Shown here one piece after another: positions 1-8,415 of a DNA stretch of 64,000 nucleotides. The DNA lies in contig JANPZY010000001.1 in NCBI GenBank assembly GCA_024707325.1, positions 2,046,501-2,110,500 of the forward strand. Direction: 5' to 3'. A program made the translations under genes and the position numbers. Origin of the DNA: Opitutus sp. GTDB lineage: Bacteria > Verrucomicrobiota > Verrucomicrobiia > Opitutales > Opitutaceae. How positions within the stretch are numbered: the first letter of the stretch is position 1; each line of letters begins with the position of its first letter. The notes beneath the pieces were generated by a model. That model did not search any database. It was not told where the DNA came from and was given only the letters and a program-made list of their open reading frames with translations.

Positions 1-1333
1 CGAGCACGAGTGCGCAGTAAAACGTGCCTTGCTCGAGCGCGAATCCGCCCGAGATCGCGGTGCCGGCGTTTTGAAACACGCCGACGAGTTCGGGCGTCCA
101 CTCCAGTCCGGGCACGCTGCCGAAGCCACCGAGGCGGAGGGCGTTTTTGATGTTAAAGGTCGTCCACGCGATGATCACCGGCGTCATGCCGAGCACGACC
201 GCGGGCCAGTGCGCCTTGGGTGTCACTTCGAAGGACTGCACGGTGATGATGAGCCCGATCCACACGATGATCGCGACGCCAGCATCCGCGGGCACGGCCC
301 AAGCGATCATCGCCATCGAGCCGGTCAGTCCGAGCGCGGTGATGAAAAGGCCGTTGAGCGTCGAATAGCCCGCGCGTGCACCCATGCGTTTCCACGCGGG
401 ATGTCCGATATAGATCGAGGTCGGAAACGGCGAACCGAAGCAGGCTGCGGCGAGCGTGCCGAGTCCGTTGACCACGAGCGACGAGCGCGTCGAATACGAA
501 TCTCCGGCCGCGGCGGCGGATTCGATGCACTGGAGCGAGGCCAGCAGATTGAGCAGGCCCATCGGCAGGATGATCGACAAATACGGCAGCAGATGTCCGC
601 CGGTGAAACCGTCCCACAGCTGACCGAGTGCGGGCACGGGGAGATAAAATCCGAGCGATTCTGCAGGCATCGCGCCTTGAGGGGCGAGCCCGGTGGCCCA
701 CGAAAGCGCGGTGCCAACGGCAAGCACCACGAGCGCGGCGGGGATGCCGCCTTTCGGTTTCAAGCCGCCGAAGAAAAACACGAGCACGAGTCCGAGCGTG
801 GAAAGCCCGACGATCGGGTGCGCGAAGAGGTTGAAGAGAAAGTTCAGCGTGAGAAACGCCATGCCAGCGCCCGAAAGCGCCGCGAGCAGCGCGGCGCGTG
901 GCGTCATGCGCCGAATGCGTTCGCTGATGAACGCGCCGAAGAACTCGATCAGTCCCGAGCCCACGCAGGCGACGAGTCCGGCCTGCCACGCGATCTCGTC
1001 GGGATTCGGTGCGCCCTGCGCGATCGCGATCTGCTTCGCCGGTAGCATTACGAGAAACGTGTAGGCGATGAACGTCGGCGTGTTCAGGCCGAAGGGTAGC
1101 GCGCACACGTCAGTGCGATTTTCACGACGGGCGAGGCGGTGCGCCTGCCACGCGTAGAAGAGATTTCCGAAAAGATAGGAAACCGCGATGCCGGGGAGAA
1201 TCCGTCCGTAAACGAGCTCGGGCGAGAAACCCACCACCTGCAGGCAAAGCGCCGGCACGATCAGCAGCTGGACAATGTTATCCAGCGCGATCGCGAAGAA
1301 ACCGTCGACGTCGCCGCGCGTGAAGAGTTTCAT
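1..1333 (-). CDS. NCS2-family nucleobase permease (partial, runs off left edge)
   Basis: The frame opens at an ATG at 1333 and runs off the left edge, giving at least 444 codons of a very hydrophobic protein with about a dozen likely membrane segments. It resembles the NCS2 xanthine/uracil permease family: SLQCIESAAAAGDSYSTR near residue 265 and GSPFPTSIYIGHPAWK near residue 302 match the conserved substrate region of that family. It would import a nucleobase across the inner membrane. Its ATG overlaps the TGA of the upstream nucleosidase by four bases (ATGA), so the two are probably co-translated. The purine-salvage neighbours suggest a purine substrate, but this cannot be read from the sequence. 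Confidence 0.8.
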   Translation of the reverse strand, partial: MKLFTRGDVDGFFAIALDNIVQLLIVPALCLQVVGFSPELVYGRILPGIAVSYLFGNLFYAWQAHRLARRENRTDVCALPFGLNTPTFIAYTFLVMLPAKQIAIAQGAPNPDEIAWQAGLVACVGSGLIEFFGAFISERIRRMTPRAALLAALSGAGMAFLTLNFLFNLFAHPIVGLSTLGLVLVFFFGGLKPKGGIPAALVVLAVGTALSWATGLAPQGAMPAESLGFYLPVPALGQLWDGFTGGHLLPYLSIILPMGLLNLLASLQCIESAAAAGDSYSTRSSLVVNGLGTLAAACFGSPFPTSIYIGHPAWKRMGARAGYSTLNGLFITALGLTGSMAMIAWAVPADAGVAIIVWIGLIITVQSFEVTPKAHWPAVVLGMTPVIIAWTTFNIKNALRLGGFGSVPGLEWTPELVGVFQNAGTAISGGFALEQGTFYCALVL

Positions 1334-2181
1334 TTGGCCGGTCGGGCCTTGGCTGCGGCTGCGATTTCCCGCACGACGGAGACGGTGAAGAGCGCGGCCT
1401 GGCGCGACGCGAACGGCGAGAGTTTGCGGTAGTCGTTGTCGGGCGAGTTCTGCGTGCGATTGCTGCCGCTGCGGATGCAGAGAAACGGCGTGCGCAGGTA
1501 GTAGCAGACCTCGGCGACGGAGCCGCTCTCCATCTCCATGAGGTTCGGTTGGAGTCGCTCGAGAATGTCGTCGATGCGTGCTTGCGGGATGCCGAACTGA
1601 TCGCCCGAAGTGATGCGCCCGAGTCGCACGATCGGCACGTAGTGCGTCGCGGTTTCGGGCATGTGCGTTTTGATCGCGCGGCGGGCAAGCGAAAGCAGTC
1701 GTTTGTCGCCCGGATAAACGATGGGCGAGTGATCGCCGAGCGGACCTTCGGAGGCGAAATATTCCATCGCGTAGTTTTCGCCGAGCGAGCCCATGTCGTG
1801 ATTGCAGGTGACCTCGCCGACGATCACGTCGCCGTTGCGGATCGCCGAATCGATGCGCGAGGCCGTGCCGCACATGAGCACTTCGGCGGGACGGAATTTT
1901 TCGACGAACAAGGTCGTGATCATCGTGGCGTTGGTCTTTCCGATGCCGGTGACGGTCACAATCACGCGGCGGCCCTCGATGCGACCCTCGACGTAGGGGA
2001 AGCCGGCGAGCTTGCCGCGTTTCTTTTGCGTCAACGTCCACTCGACGAGATCGGTTTCCTGCGGGATCGCGCCGATCACGAGCGTGAGATTGCGGCGACC
2101 GGGGCGGGGCGGGCGGTTTTTGGCGATCGGAATACCAGGGACGATGACAGGCGGCGTGTGTCGAAGCGGCGGAGCGTGCAT
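1330..2181 (-). CDS. MTA/SAH nucleosidase-like protein (PNP/UDP family) with Asp-to-Asn change
   Basis: 283 residues of the purine nucleoside phosphorylase/nucleosidase fold. Visible motifs are VIGAIPQETDLVEW (residues 35-48), GIGKTNA (79-85), SGDQF (192-196) and MEMESGSVAEV (215-225), which carries the ribose-binding glutamates. The family would cleave the N-glycosidic bond of a purine nucleoside or a methylthioadenosine-like compound. The C-terminal motif that normally reads S-D-x-A, with the catalytic Asp, reads SGSNRTQN here with Asn at 241. That may shift preference from 6-amino to 6-oxo purines. About 30 non-conserved residues precede the first beta strand, so a later start is possible. 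Its TGA overlaps the permease ATG. Confidence 0.8.
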   Translation of the reverse strand: MHAPPLRHTPPVIVPGIPIAKNRPPRPGRRNLTLVIGAIPQETDLVEWTLTQKKRGKLAGFPYVEGRIEGRRVIVTVTGIGKTNATMITTLFVEKFRPAEVLMCGTASRIDSAIRNGDVIVGEVTCNHDMGSLGENYAMEYFASEGPLGDHSPIVYPGDKRLLSLARRAIKTHMPETATHYVPIVRLGRITSGDQFGIPQARIDDILERLQPNLMEMESGSVAEVCYYLRTPFLCIRSGSNRTQNSPDNDYRKLSPFASRQAALFTVSVVREIAAAAKARPAK

Positions 2182-2262
2182 GGAAGCGCAAACTCAGCAC
2201 AACGTGTGCCCCCAGCGGCATGTGGATTGCTTCGAACGCGTGGGCTTACACCCTCCACCTTC

Positions 2263-3258
2263 ATGAGCGCCGCCGATCTCGCCAGCTTTGTTCAACGTCT
2301 TCCCAAAACCGAAACGCATCTCCATCTCGAGGGTGCCCTGCCGCTGGAGCTCGCGCGCCGGCTCGATCCGGTGTTCTTCGAGAAACCGCCCGCGTATTGG
2401 AGTCCGGACTATCGCTTCACGGACTTCGCGCAGTTTCAGGACCAGTTCGATCGCTATTTCTTCCACTGGTTCAAGACGCCCGAGAACTACCACGAGAGCT
2501 GCAAGCGCGTGTTCGCCGATCTGGTCGCGCAAAACGTGCCCTACGTGGAGGCGAGCTTCCATCTCGGCACCGCGACCGTGATCGATGTGCCGTTTCGCGA
2601 GATCGCGAAAGCCATTTGCGCGGCGGTGCCGCCGGGGCTCGAATTTCGATTGTTCCTCGGCATGTTCCGCGACCACTACGCGGGCGAGTTTGTGTCGATC
2701 CTCGACGAGGCGATCACGTGGGACGAAGTGTCGGGTGTCGATCTGCACGGTTTTGAGCGCCCGGAGTTCCAGCCGTGGAGTCGCGATGTGTGGGCGCGCG
2801 TGCGCTCGCTCGGCAAGGTCACCAAAGCGCACGCGGGCGAGTTCTCACCCGCGAGCGATGTGCGTCGCGCGGTGGAGTTTCTCGGTGTGACGCGCGTGCA
2901 GCACGGTCTCGGCGCGATCAACGACCCCGACACGATCCAGCTTTTGCGCGAACGCGACGTGACGCTCGACATGACGCCGATCAGCAACGTGAAACTCCTC
3001 GCCGTCTCGTCGATGTGCGAGCACCCGATCAAGCGCTTCCTCGATGCCGGCGTGCGCTGCACGATCAGCACCGACGACCCGATGCTCTTCGGTAACCGGC
3101 TCACGGATGACTACGTGGCGCTCGGCACCGAGGGCGGACTCGATCGCGCCACGCTGGTGAAGATCGCGCGCAACGGGTTCGAAGTGGCCGATCTGCCGGC
3201 GAGCGAGAAGCAGCGCCACTTCGCAATGCTCGACGCCATCGCGGCGGAGTTGGACTGA
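2263..3258 (+). CDS. add: Adenosine/adenine deaminase family protein
   Basis: 331 residues from an ATG at 2263; the frame stays open upstream, but homology begins here. It is a metal-dependent amidohydrolase of the adenosine deaminase family. HLHLEG (19-24) supplies the first metal ligands, HAGE (190-193) the third histidine and catalytic Glu, QHGLGA (213-218) the catalytic His, and STDDP (269-273) the last metal-binding Asp. It would hydrolyse adenosine or adenine to the 6-oxo compound in the cytoplasm. It is divergent from the nucleosidase and permease and lies 7 bp before another purine deaminase. Adenosine versus adenine specificity cannot be decided from the motifs. Confidence 0.88.
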   Translation: MSAADLASFVQRLPKTETHLHLEGALPLELARRLDPVFFEKPPAYWSPDYRFTDFAQFQDQFDRYFFHWFKTPENYHESCKRVFADLVAQNVPYVEASFHLGTATVIDVPFREIAKAICAAVPPGLEFRLFLGMFRDHYAGEFVSILDEAITWDEVSGVDLHGFERPEFQPWSRDVWARVRSLGKVTKAHAGEFSPASDVRRAVEFLGVTRVQHGLGAINDPDTIQLLRERDVTLDMTPISNVKLLAVSSMCEHPIKRFLDAGVRCTISTDDPMLFGNRLTDDYVALGTEGGLDRATLVKIARNGFEVADLPASEKQRHFAMLDAIAAELD

Positions 3259-3265
3259 CGCTCCG

Positions 3266-4625
3266 ATGGCTCGGACCAAGCTGCTGAAGAATGCGGACGT
3301 CGTTGTGACGATGGACGCGAACCGTCGCGAGACTCGCAACGGCGCCGTGTTGATCGAAGACAACCGCATCGTCGCGGTCGGTCCGACTGCGGAGCTGCGC
3401 GATGCGCAGGCCGACGACGTGATCGATCTCTCCGGGCACATCGTGATTCCCGGCCTGATCAACACACATCACCACATGTATCAGAGTCTCACGCGTGCGG
3501 TGCCGACGGCGCAGGACGCGGAGCTTTTTGGTTGGTTGCAGCAGCTCTATCCGATCTGGGCGCGGCTTACGCCCGAGATGATCCGCGTCTCCACGCTCAC
3601 GGCGATGGCCGAGCTGATGCTCTCCGGCTGCACGACTTCGAGCGATCACCTGTATCTTTTTCCCCAATGGCAGTCGGCTCGATGATTCGATCGAGGCCGC
3701 GGCGCAGATCGGGATGCGTTTCCACGCGAGCCGCGGCGCGATGAGCGTCGGCCGCAGCAAGGGCGGCTTGCCGCCCGACAGCGTCGTCGAGGACGAAGCA
3801 GCGATTCTCCGCGACACGCAGCGCGTGATCGAGGCGTATCACGACCCCAAACGCTTCGCGATGCAGCGAGTCGTGGTCGCGCCGTGTTCGCCGTTTTCGG
3901 TGAGTCGCGACCTCATGCGAGAGGCGGCGACGCTCGCGCGCAGCCTCGGTGTTTCGCTGCACACGCATCTCGCGGAAAACGACAACGACGTCGCGTATTC
4001 GCGCGAAAAGTTCAATTGCACGCCCGCCGAATACGCCGAGGAGCTCGGCTGGCTTGGTCGCGATGTGTGGCACGCGCACTGCGTGAAACTCGACGACGCC
4101 GGTATTCAGAAATTTGCTACGACTGGCACCGGCGTGGCGCATTGTCCGTGCTCGAACATGCGACTCGCATCTGGCATCGCGCCCGTCTGCACGATGCACC
4201 GCCGCGGCGTGCCGGTGGGGCTGGGCGTGGATGGCTCCGCGTCGAACGATGGCGCACACATGCTCAACGAAGTGCGCCAGGCGATGTTGTTGCAGCGCGT
4301 GGGTTTCGGTCCGTCGGCGATGACCGCACGCGATGCGCTCGAGCTCACCACGCTCGGTGGTGCCCGTGTGCTCAACCGCGACGATATCGGCGCGCTCGCG
4401 CCCGGCATGGCGGCGGATCTGGTGGCGTTCGATCTGCGGCAGCTCGCGTTCGCCGGTGCGCTGCACGATCCGGTTGCCGCGCTCGTGTTCTGTCAGTCCG
4501 CGCATGTGGCGCTGAGTTTGATCAACGGCCGCACCGTCGTCCGCGACGGGAAACTTACGACCGTCGATCTGCCCGTGGTCGTGGAGCAGCACAATCGCCT
4601 CGCGCGCCAGCTCGTGAACGGCTGA
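3266..4625 (+). CDS. 8-oxoguanine deaminase / amidohydrolase, split by a +1 frameshift
   Basis: Two pieces of one amidohydrolase. The first (3266-3685) carries the metal-binding LINTHHHMYQSLTRA segment (about residue 65) and stops early. The second resumes in another frame and carries HTHLAEND, HAHCV, AHCPCSNMRL and GLGVDGSASND. Removing one base in the TTTTTCCCC run at 3657-3665 restores about 452 residues, reading FPNGSRLDDSIEAAAQIG across the join. The family deaminates 8-oxoguanine or related azapurines; the THHHMYQ block and overall length fit 8-oxoguanine deaminase. It lies 7 bp after the adenosine deaminase, probably in one transcript. The frameshift is more likely a sequence error than decay, because all motifs are intact on both sides. 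Confidence 0.75.
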
Positions 4626-4689
4626 GCGCTTCCGGCAGGCTAACATTTTAGCGCCTTTTCTTTTTGCCGCACTGCGCTCACGTTGGCGC

Positions 4690-6439
4690 ATGGAAAAAAG
4701 AAAATTCGCCGAGCTGGGTCTGTCGCCGGAGCTGCTCAAGGCCGTCGACAAGATGGGATTCGAGGAGGCGTCGCCCATCCAGACTGCGGTGATTCCTGCG
4801 ATCATGGCGGGCGGCGACGTGGTCGGTCTCTCCTCGACCGGTTCGGGTAAAACCGCGGCTTTCGCGATCCCCGCGATCGAGAAAGTCGACCCGAAGCAAC
4901 GCGCCGTGCAGGTGCTGATTCTGTGTCCGACCCGCGAACTCGCGGTGCAGGTCGCGGAGGAGGCGGGCAAGCTGGCGTTTTTCAAACGCGGCGTGTCAGG
5001 CGTGCCGATTTACGGTGGCCAAAGCTATGAGCGCCAGTTCCGCGCGCTCGCCGCCGGCGTGCAGGTGGTCATCGGCACGCCCGGCCGTGTGATGGATCAC
5101 ATGGATCGCGGCACGCTGAAACTCGACACGCTCAAGCTCGTGATCCTCGACGAAGCCGACCGCATGCTCGACATGGGTTTCCGCGAGGACATCGAAAAAA
5201 TTCTCTCCGCGGTGCCCGAGCAACGGCAGTTGCTCTTCTTCTCGGCCACGATGCCGCGCGCGATTCAGGACCTCATCAAACGCTACTCGAAAGATCCCGC
5301 GTGGGTGAAGATCGAGGCGGTCGCGCAAAACGCGCCGCAGGTCGAGCAGACGTATTTCGAGGTGGACCGCCGCTCGAAGATCGAGGCGCTTACCCGGTTG
5401 ATCGACGTCCACGATTTCCGCTACGGCATCATTTTCTGCAGCACGAAGATCATGGTGGACGATCTCGACGAACACCTGCAGCGCGCGCGGCTACGCCGTC
5501 GATCGCCTGCACGGCGACATCTCGCAGGCGCAGCGTGATCGCGTGATGGATAAGTTCCGCCGTCGCGGTTTTGAGTTTCTCGTCGCGACCGACGTCGCGG
5601 CTCGCGGACTCGACGTGGATGACCTCGAAGTCGTGATCAATTTCGACCTGCCCAACGACGCCGAGGACTACACGCACCGCATCGGACGCACGGGTCGCGC
5701 GGGACGCTCGGGCAAGGCCTTCACCTTCGTCTCCGGCCAGGAGATCTACAAACTCCAGAGCATGATGCGGTGGGCGAAGCTCAACATTCGCCGTGGCAAG
5801 ATTCCGTCGCTCGACGAAGTCGAGGAAGCACGCACCAACGTGTTCTTCGAAAAAATTCGTGCGACCCTCGACGCAAAGGAGTTCAAGCCGCGCGACCGCA
5901 TGATCGACCGCCTGCTCGATCAAGGCTACACGAGCACCGACATTTGCTCCGCGCTGATTCACCTGCTGCAAGGCGGAGACAGCGCGACGGAGAAGAAAGC
6001 GGCTCCAGCCCCGACCCCGGCTTTCAGTGGAAAGCCGGCTCCGGAATGGACGCGTGCGAAATCGGCTCCGAGAGCGCAGCCGACTCCCGCTGCGGATTCT
6101 CCGGACGATGGAGGCGCCGAAGAGTCCACTCCGGCGTCCAAGAAATCCAAATACGAACGTCCCGCGCGCACGGGGCGCGAACCGGGCATGAGCACGCTTT
6201 TCCTGAACGTCGGTCGCAAACAGCTCATCACGCCCGGCGATATCGTGGGAAAAATCTCCGGCGTCACGCGGCTCAATGCGAACGTGGTCGGAGCGATCGA
6301 TATTCATCAGCGCCACACGCTGGTCGACGTGGCGGAAGCCGAAGCTCCGCTGATCGTGAAGAAACTCACGGGCATCAAAATGAAGGGCATCGCCCTCGCG
6401 CCCGCACTCGCCAGCGAAGATCAAAAGACCGCGAGTTAA
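4690..6439 (+). CDS. DEAD-box RNA helicase with DbpA-type RNA-binding C-terminus, +1 frameshift
   Basis: Two adjacent frames encode one ATP-dependent RNA helicase of about 582 residues. Upstream part: Q-motif region (FAELGLSPELLKAV), Walker A SSTGSGKT, PTRELA, GTPGR, DEAD and SAT. Downstream part: TDVAARGLD and HRIGRTGRAGR. Removing one base in the GC run at 5480-5490 joins the parts, giving HLQARGYAVDRLHGD. After a low-complexity Pro/Ala linker comes a DbpA-like RNA-binding domain (about residues 490-575). Such proteins (CsdA/DeaD type) act in ribosome assembly, RNA turnover or cold response. The start is an ATG at 4690, 64 bp after the deaminase stop. All motifs are intact, so the frameshift is probably artefactual. 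Confidence 0.85.
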
Positions 6440-6453
6440 GCGCGTCTGATTGG

Positions 6454-6530
6454 GGTGGAGCCCGACGTCCTCGTCGGGCTGGTTTGGCGTGCGCGACATG
6501 CGCAGCCCGCCGGGGACGGCGGGCTCCACC
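6454..6530. repeat. 77-bp composite palindromic element, copy 1
   Basis: The element starts GGTGGAGCCCG and ends CGGGCTCCACC, with two internal GC-rich hairpins (a CGTCCTCG type on the left and a GGGGACGG type on the right). It is exactly 77 bp, as are the copies at 8100 and 20257. It lies just after the DEAD-box gene and could also act as a transcription terminator. It resembles REP doublets; no associated transposase is seen. Confidence 0.75.
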
Positions 6531-6544
6531 GGCGTGTGTCTTGT

Positions 6545-6636
6545 CATTCTGAGCGTAGCGAAGAATCCAGTTGGATTTTCACCGCTCACACGTGCGACGA
6601 AGCGCACACGGGATTCTTCGCTGCGCTCAGAATGAC
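6545..6636. repeat. Inverted repeat of the CATTCTGAGCG...CGCTCAGAATG type
   Basis: The left arm CATTCTGAGCGTAGCGAAGA (from 6545) is mirrored by a right arm ending CGCTCAGAATGAC (to 6636). Variants occur at 37129-37242 and 45518-45586. This repeat type is scattered between genes in many environmental bacterial genomes. It lies directly before a 22-bp repeat array, as it also does at 45518. Confidence 0.6.
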
Positions 6637-6642
6637 AAACGG

Positions 6643-6752
6643 GGGCACATCGCATCCCGACTCACGCCGAACCTCGTCTCGACAGAGGCTGCACCCGCGC
6701 CCGACGTGGTCCGCTCTTGGGGTCGACCGTGTGCGCACTTGGTCGCGACTTG
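6643..6752 (+). repeat. 22-bp tandem repeat array A (5 units)
   Basis: Five degenerate 22-bp units start at 6643, 6665, 6687, 6709 and 6731. The last is the cleanest: GTGCGCAC, TTG, GTCGCGAC, TTG, that is, two 8-bp palindromes each followed by a 3-bp spacer. It lies between two plus-strand genes (DEAD helicase and HNH protein). The gap 6440-6805 otherwise holds the 77-bp element and the inverted repeat above, plus a TTGACA at 6767 that could be a -35 box. Confidence 0.75.
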
Positions 6753-6805
6753 GGACCCGTATCCTTGACAGTGCCGCTGTCGCATCATTATTGCGGTGTC
6801 CCCGT

Positions 6806-7423
6806 ATGGAGGCCGCGCTCGATCAACCGGTGCTGGTTCTAAATCGCCTGTGGCAGGCAGTAAATGTCATCGGCGCACGGCGGGCTTTCGCTCTCCTCTC
6901 GCGCGGACACGCGCAAGTGGTTCATCACCACGACGACGATTTTCGGACGTTCGCGTTGCTCGATTGGATCGACTTCTCGCGACACAATCCGCCGATCGTG
7001 GATCTCGAGGCGGTGCACACGCCGAGCCGCACGATCCGGCTGCCGCGGGTTATTCTCCTCACGTTTTTCGACAAGCTGCCGTGCAAGGAGCTGAAGCTCA
7101 CGCGCAACAACGTTTTCGAGCGCGACAAGAACACCTGCCAGTATTGCGCGCGGGTGATGCCGCGCGAGCAGCTCAACCTCGATCACGTGATCCCGCGCGA
7201 TTACGGCGGGAAGACCACGTGGGAGAACATCGTGTGCTCGTGCATCAAGTGTAACACGAAAAAGGCCAACCGACTCCCACACGAGGCGCACATGCGGCTC
7301 ATCCGCAAACCGGTGCGCCCGAAGTGGCGTCCGGTCATCTCGCTCGTGCTCGGCGCGCAGCACCGCGAGATGTGGAAAGACTTCCTCGACCTCGCGTATT
7401 GGAACGTGGAGTTGGAAGAGTGA
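6806..7423 (+). CDS. HNH endonuclease
   Basis: 205 residues from an ATG at 6806. The C-terminal half carries a complete HNH/zinc motif: CQYC, then LNLDHVIPRDYGGKTTWENI, then CSCIKCNTKKANR. The two Cys pairs bind structural zinc, and DHV with the following Asn forms the catalytic His-Asn-His site. The N-terminal part (VLVLNRLWQAVNVIGARRA) is typical of the widespread chromosomal HNH family that occurs singly in many bacteria and whose cellular role is unknown. There is no partner methylase, so restriction is unlikely. The long intergenic repeat region upstream suggests it has its own promoter. Confidence 0.85.
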   Translation: MEAALDQPVLVLNRLWQAVNVIGARRAFALLSRGHAQVVHHHDDDFRTFALLDWIDFSRHNPPIVDLEAVHTPSRTIRLPRVILLTFFDKLPCKELKLTRNNVFERDKNTCQYCARVMPREQLNLDHVIPRDYGGKTTWENIVCSCIKCNTKKANRLPHEAHMRLIRKPVRPKWRPVISLVLGAQHREMWKDFLDLAYWNVELEE

Positions 7424-7435
7424 TCGGATTTTTGA

Positions 7436-7523
7436 TTTTGGATTCTCGATTTTCGATTTCCGATTGAAGACAGCTCGCGTTGAGACGGGCGGAACGTGAG
7501 AATCGAAAATCGAGAATCCAAAA
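7436..7523. repeat. Perfect 23-bp inverted repeat between HNH and ACT genes
   Basis: The left arm at 7436-7458 and right arm at 7501-7523 are exact reverse complements (TTTTGGATTCTCGATTTTCG and its mirror, 23 bp). The loop is 42 bp. The arms are AT-rich against a GC-rich background. It could form a hairpin in the transcript between the two genes. It lacks the T-run expected of a canonical terminator. Confidence 0.7.
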
Positions 7524-7536
7524 TCGAAATCCACTC

Positions 7537-8061
7537 ATGCTCGCCAATCTTGTGATGACTGTGATCGGGGAGGATCGCCCCGGACTCGTGCAACTCGTCG
7601 CGGCCTCCGTGGCCGATCACGGCGGCAACTGGCTCGAGAGCCGCATGTGCCGGCTCGGTGGTCAGTTCGCGGGCATCCTGCATGTCGAAGTGCCGCGTGA
7701 CCGGGTGGAGGAGCTGCGGGGCGCGCTGGCGGAGCTTGAGAAGAGCGGCCTTCGCGTCGTGCTGCACACGGAGCCAACGGAAATCGCGGCGGGCAAGGGC
7801 GCGATCGCGACGCTCGAGCTCGTGGGCAATGATCGCCCCGGAATTTTGCGCAGCGTGTCCGGCGTGCTCGCCACGCATGGCGTCAACGTCGAGGAGCTTT
7901 CGTCGGAGCGCGTGAGCGCGCCGATGGGCGGCGGCACGTTGTTTCAGGCGCGGGCGACCGTGCTTGTGCCGCCGGCGGTGAATCTGACGGCCGTGCGCAC
8001 GGATTTGGAAAAGCTCGCGGCTGACCTGATGGTCGACCTGCGGCTCGTGCCGGCGCAGTGA
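7537..8061 (+). CDS. Tandem ACT-domain protein, GcvR-like
   Basis: 174 residues from an ATG at 7537; the open frame upstream runs through the inverted repeat and is not coding. Two ACT domains are visible. The first starts LVMTVIGEDRPGLVQLVAAS; the second contains ATLELVGNDRPGILRSVSGV. The double D-R-P-G signature is that of the glycine cleavage system transcriptional repressor (GcvR) family, cytoplasmic proteins that sense amino acids and act through partner proteins. No glycine cleavage genes are nearby, so the target is unknown. The gene stands alone and ends just before a 77-bp palindromic element. Confidence 0.8.
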   Translation: MLANLVMTVIGEDRPGLVQLVAASVADHGGNWLESRMCRLGGQFAGILHVEVPRDRVEELRGALAELEKSGLRVVLHTEPTEIAAGKGAIATLELVGNDRPGILRSVSGVLATHGVNVEELSSERVSAPMGGGTLFQARATVLVPPAVNLTAVRTDLEKLAADLMVDLRLVPAQ

Positions 8062-8099
8062 GCGAAGCGGCGGATCTCGCGCCGCGCGCAATCTCTGAA

Positions 8100-8176
8100 G
8101 GTGGAACCCGCCGTCCTCGGCGGGTTTTTTGTGGCTTCGCAGCACGTTCATCCCGACGAGGACGTCGGGCTCCACC
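8100..8176. repeat. 77-bp composite palindromic element, copy 2
   Basis: Begins GGTGGAACCCGCCGTCC and ends CGTCGGGCTCCACC, exactly 77 bp. The first hairpin is followed by GGGTTTTTTG and could stop plus-strand transcription. The element lies between the convergent ACT-domain gene and the small membrane protein gene. Confidence 0.75.
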
Positions 8177-8197
8177 GAATCACGCCGCGAGTGCCCT

Positions 8198-8413
8198 CTA
8201 TTTCCCCGAGAATTTCTGCCGGCCCACGACAAAAAGCACGGCCGCGATGATCAGATCGAAAAGCGCCATATAAACCCGCGCGAAGAACGGCACGCGTTCG
8301 AGTGGCAATGCGAGCAGTGCGACCGCGCAGAGGACGAGCAGCACGATCGCAAGCGTGAGCAGTTTTTTCTGACGACGGCGTTCGTGTTCGGACGCGGAAA
8401 TTTCTTCGGACAT
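8198..8413 (-). CDS. Small two-helix membrane protein of unknown function
   Basis: 71 residues. After a charged N-terminus (EHERRRQKK) come two hydrophobic segments at about residues 18-36 (LLTLAIVLLVLCAVALLAL) and 44-63, and a short basic tail. It is predicted as an inner-membrane protein with both ends in the cytoplasm. It starts 2 bp after the stop codon of the histidine kinase gene and is almost certainly in the same transcript. No family is recognised. It may be an accessory to the kinase, but only position supports that. Confidence 0.6.
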   Translation of the reverse strand: MSEEISASEHERRRQKKLLTLAIVLLVLCAVALLALPLERVPFFARVYMALFDLIIAAVLFVVGRQKFSGK

Positions 8414-8415
8414 GA

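Noticed and set aside
29..1106. Open frames on both strands over the left edge
   Set aside because: The true gene is the NCS2 permease frame running off the edge; the others are Arg/His-rich shadows.
3657..3665. Programmed ribosomal frameshift in the deaminase
   Set aside because: There is no slippery heptamer with a downstream structure, and three other genes show the same kind of +1 change, so an artefact is simpler.
6767..6795. Sigma-70 promoter TTGACA before the HNH gene
   Set aside because: A -35 match is clear, but no good -10 lies at 16-18 bp; it is too weak to list as a feature.
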